From NCBI GenBank assembly GCA_012032075.1, contig JAAURU010000142.1:1-8386 (forward strand): 8,386 nt of DNA, written 5' to 3'. The position numbers and the translations under genes were made by a program. Below the pieces are notes generated by a model. The model searched no databases. It was not told the DNA's origin and saw only the letters and a program-made list of their open reading frames with translations. This stretch comes from Flavobacterium sp. Its GTDB lineage: Bacteria > Bacteroidota > Bacteroidia > Flavobacteriales > Flavobacteriaceae. Of this stretch, positions 7,556 to 8,386 are shown one piece after another. Position 1 is the first letter of the stretch; every line of letters starts with the position of its first letter.

Positions 7556-8150
7556 TCCGTTTTATCGTCATCTGGTTTTTCACGGCGTCGAATTCAATAA
7601 CGATGCCTGTAGGGGTGCCGTTATCGATCTTAAATTTATCCTGCGCTGTTGCTTCGAGTGCGACAGGGTTTTGTGCTCCGGGCGGTTGCGCATAAAGTGT
7701 GGCACCTTGCCTGGTGATTGTAAATTTAGCGGGAGCATCGGGAAGCGAATAAACTCCGACATATTTGTCCAACACTTCTGTACTAACGGCTACGGATTCG
7801 AAGGTGGGAATCTGAAACGGCTTGTTGTAGTAAATGTCGACAACGCCGCTGACGATATCCTTTACCGGGTAAATTTTCGCGTTCGTAGTGTAGGCGACGG
7901 CCAGTTTTTCTTCCGGCAGGTAAGCCACCCACGCCCCGTAGTTGTCGGCCCCCCCTGTGTGCCCGTAGAACGTCTTGCCGGCGAACGGGAATGTCACCAT
8001 TCCAAACCCCTCGCCATCCCTCATCGTTTTCATCTGATCAAGGCTCTCCTTTGACACGATCTTCCCGTCGAACAGCGACTGGATGAATTTGGCTAAATCC
8101 TCCGGTGTTGAAACAATTGCACCTGCGCTGAAGAGGAGGCTAGGATGTCC
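7521..8150 (-). CDS. Serine hydrolase (beta-lactamase/PBP-like, S12 family), C-terminal part only
   Basis: On the minus strand about 210 residues, from GHPSLLFSAGAIVSTPEDL (near 8150) to FTKEK and the TAA at 7521-7523, form the C-terminal half of a beta-lactamase-family serine hydrolase. STPEDLAKFIQSLFDGK and SLDQMK are typical of the helical part. GHTGG (about 7950-7964) is the third active-site motif, in the place of the KTG box. A following region (about 7525-7790; VLDKYVGVYSL, TITRQG, IEFDAVKNQMTIKRNG) is the lipocalin-like C-terminal domain found in many exported members. The SxxK nucleophile and YxN motifs, which lie further N-terminal, are missing because the homology stops near 8150. 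The frame stays open to 8381, but that extension is antisense of another gene. At about 50-55% GC it does not belong to the flavobacterial host; sequence style suggests another Bacteroidota member (inference). Likely substrate: unknown (D-Ala peptides, esters or beta-lactams). Confidence 0.75.
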   Translation of the reverse strand, partial: GHPSLLFSAGAIVSTPEDLAKFIQSLFDGKIVSKESLDQMKTMRDGEGFGMVTFPFAGKTFYGHTGGADNYGAWVAYLPEEKLAVAYTTNAKIYPVKDIVSGVVDIYYNKPFQIPTFESVAVSTEVLDKYVGVYSLPDAPAKFTITRQGATLYAQPPGAQNPVALEATAQDKFKIDNGTPTGIVIEFDAVKNQMTIKRNGGERIFTKEK

Positions 8151-8165
8151 CACCCAGCACGAACC
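8140..8165. other. Composition junction 2: moderate-GC hydrolase segment to GC-rich segment
   Basis: Hydrolase homology on the minus strand fades just upstream of its GHPS residues (about 8150). From 8161 to 8386 I count 144 of 226 bases as G or C (64%), against about 50% in most of the preceding segment. The coding sense switches from minus to plus strand at the same place. As at junction 1, no mobile-element hallmark is seen. Confidence 0.6.
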
Positions 8166-8386
8166 CGAGGCGTGCTCGCCGCGACGCCCGATGAAATCGC
8201 GATCGGTCCCGGTGTCACGTTCGTGCTGGCCGTCAGCAACGCGACACCGGTGCAGAAGACACCCGACGTGGAGAATGTGCTGCAAGGGGACTACGAAGTA
8301 GTCGTTACGCTCCAATCGATCGATGCGAGCGGCGCCACCGAGGTCGCTTTCCTCGACGGCTTCGACGAGCGAGGTGTGCATCGCCA
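8145..8386 (+). CDS. GC-rich coding fragment of unknown protein, open at the window end
   Basis: From the ATG at 8145 a plus-strand frame of 80 codons runs off the end of the window. It reads like real protein, for example GVLAATPDEIAIGPGV, FVLAVSNATPVQ, DYEVVVTLQSIDASGA and VAFLDGFDERG, with strongly GC-biased third positions, unlike the other frames here. The alternating hydrophobic strands suggest a beta-rich domain, but I recognise no family. An AGGAGG (8134-8139) five bases before the ATG looks like a fine ribosome site. However, it lies in the hydrolase segment, where CCTCCT simply encodes part of that protein on the other strand, so the apparent start may be an accident of the join. 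The frame is open back only to 8112. The true gene probably extends further in both directions in its own genome. Confidence 0.45.
   Translation, partial: MSHPARTRGVLAATPDEIAIGPGVTFVLAVSNATPVQKTPDVENVLQGDYEVVVTLQSIDASGATEVAFLDGFDERGVHR

Noticed and set aside
7350..8054. A continuous 234-codon plus-strand frame as one protein
   Set aside because: Only the first 65 or so residues look coding. The rest is the antisense of the hydrolase gene, has Cys/Arg-rich random composition, and begins exactly where GC content jumps.
8083..8301. A 72-codon plus-strand frame crossing the second join
   Set aside because: Rich in Arg, Pro and Cys with no sensible pattern; it is a shadow of the hydrolase and of the better frame from 8145.
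8150..8381. N-terminal 77 residues of the open minus-strand frame as part of the hydrolase
   Set aside because: They show no SxxK or YxN motif and no resemblance to the family; the opposite strand reads much better as protein.
7541..8386. Horizontally acquired island
   Set aside because: Two further compositions, three broken genes, no mobility genes and no flanking repeats in under 900 bases fit a chimeric contig end better.

Overview
Most of this window (about positions 1-7540) is an AT-rich chromosomal stretch, roughly 27-32% GC in the blocks I counted by hand. It comes from a member of the Bacteroidota, very probably the family Flavobacteriaceae. The evidence is the close flavobacterial look of the glucose-6-phosphate isomerase, an Oar-like TonB-dependent receptor with an N-terminal carboxypeptidase-like domain, promoters of the TTG/TAnnTTTG type, and weak Shine-Dalgarno sequences.

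Layout, left to right. The 3' part of an M23 peptidoglycan peptidase gene (1-600) runs straight into pgi (600-2229) through a TAATG stop/start overlap. A 187-base gap follows, with a weak hairpin and a promoter-like site. A large TonB-dependent receptor gene (2417-5757) ends at a clear intrinsic terminator (5781-5816). Then come a small four-helix membrane protein (5858-6283), an RlpA-like double-psi beta-barrel protein (6321-6809) and, convergent with it, a CYTH/triphosphate tunnel protein (6814-7281, minus strand). Divergent from that is the 5' end of a probable Gcr-type 'site-specific recombinase' membrane protein (7350 to about 7545). Two products act on the cell wall (M23 peptidase, RlpA-like), one is an outer-membrane transporter, and the rest are housekeeping or unknown. 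I see no single pathway joining them.

The right end is different. Near 7530-7550 the composition jumps to about 50-55% GC. The next 600 bases are the C-terminal part of a serine hydrolase/beta-lactamase-family gene on the minus strand, lacking its SxxK half. Near 8145-8165 it changes again to about 64% GC, and the last 240 bases read best as an unrelated GC-rich coding fragment on the plus strand. Three broken genes of three compositions abutting without any mobile element, att site or repeat look most like a chimeric contig end, not a biological island.

Three coding disruptions (two in pgi, one in the receptor) are each a single missing base in an A or T homopolymer, and each is repaired exactly by restoring that base. 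They are most simply sequencing errors, so both genes are probably intact in the organism. I found no RNA gene, CRISPR array, insertion sequence or undescribed system in the window.
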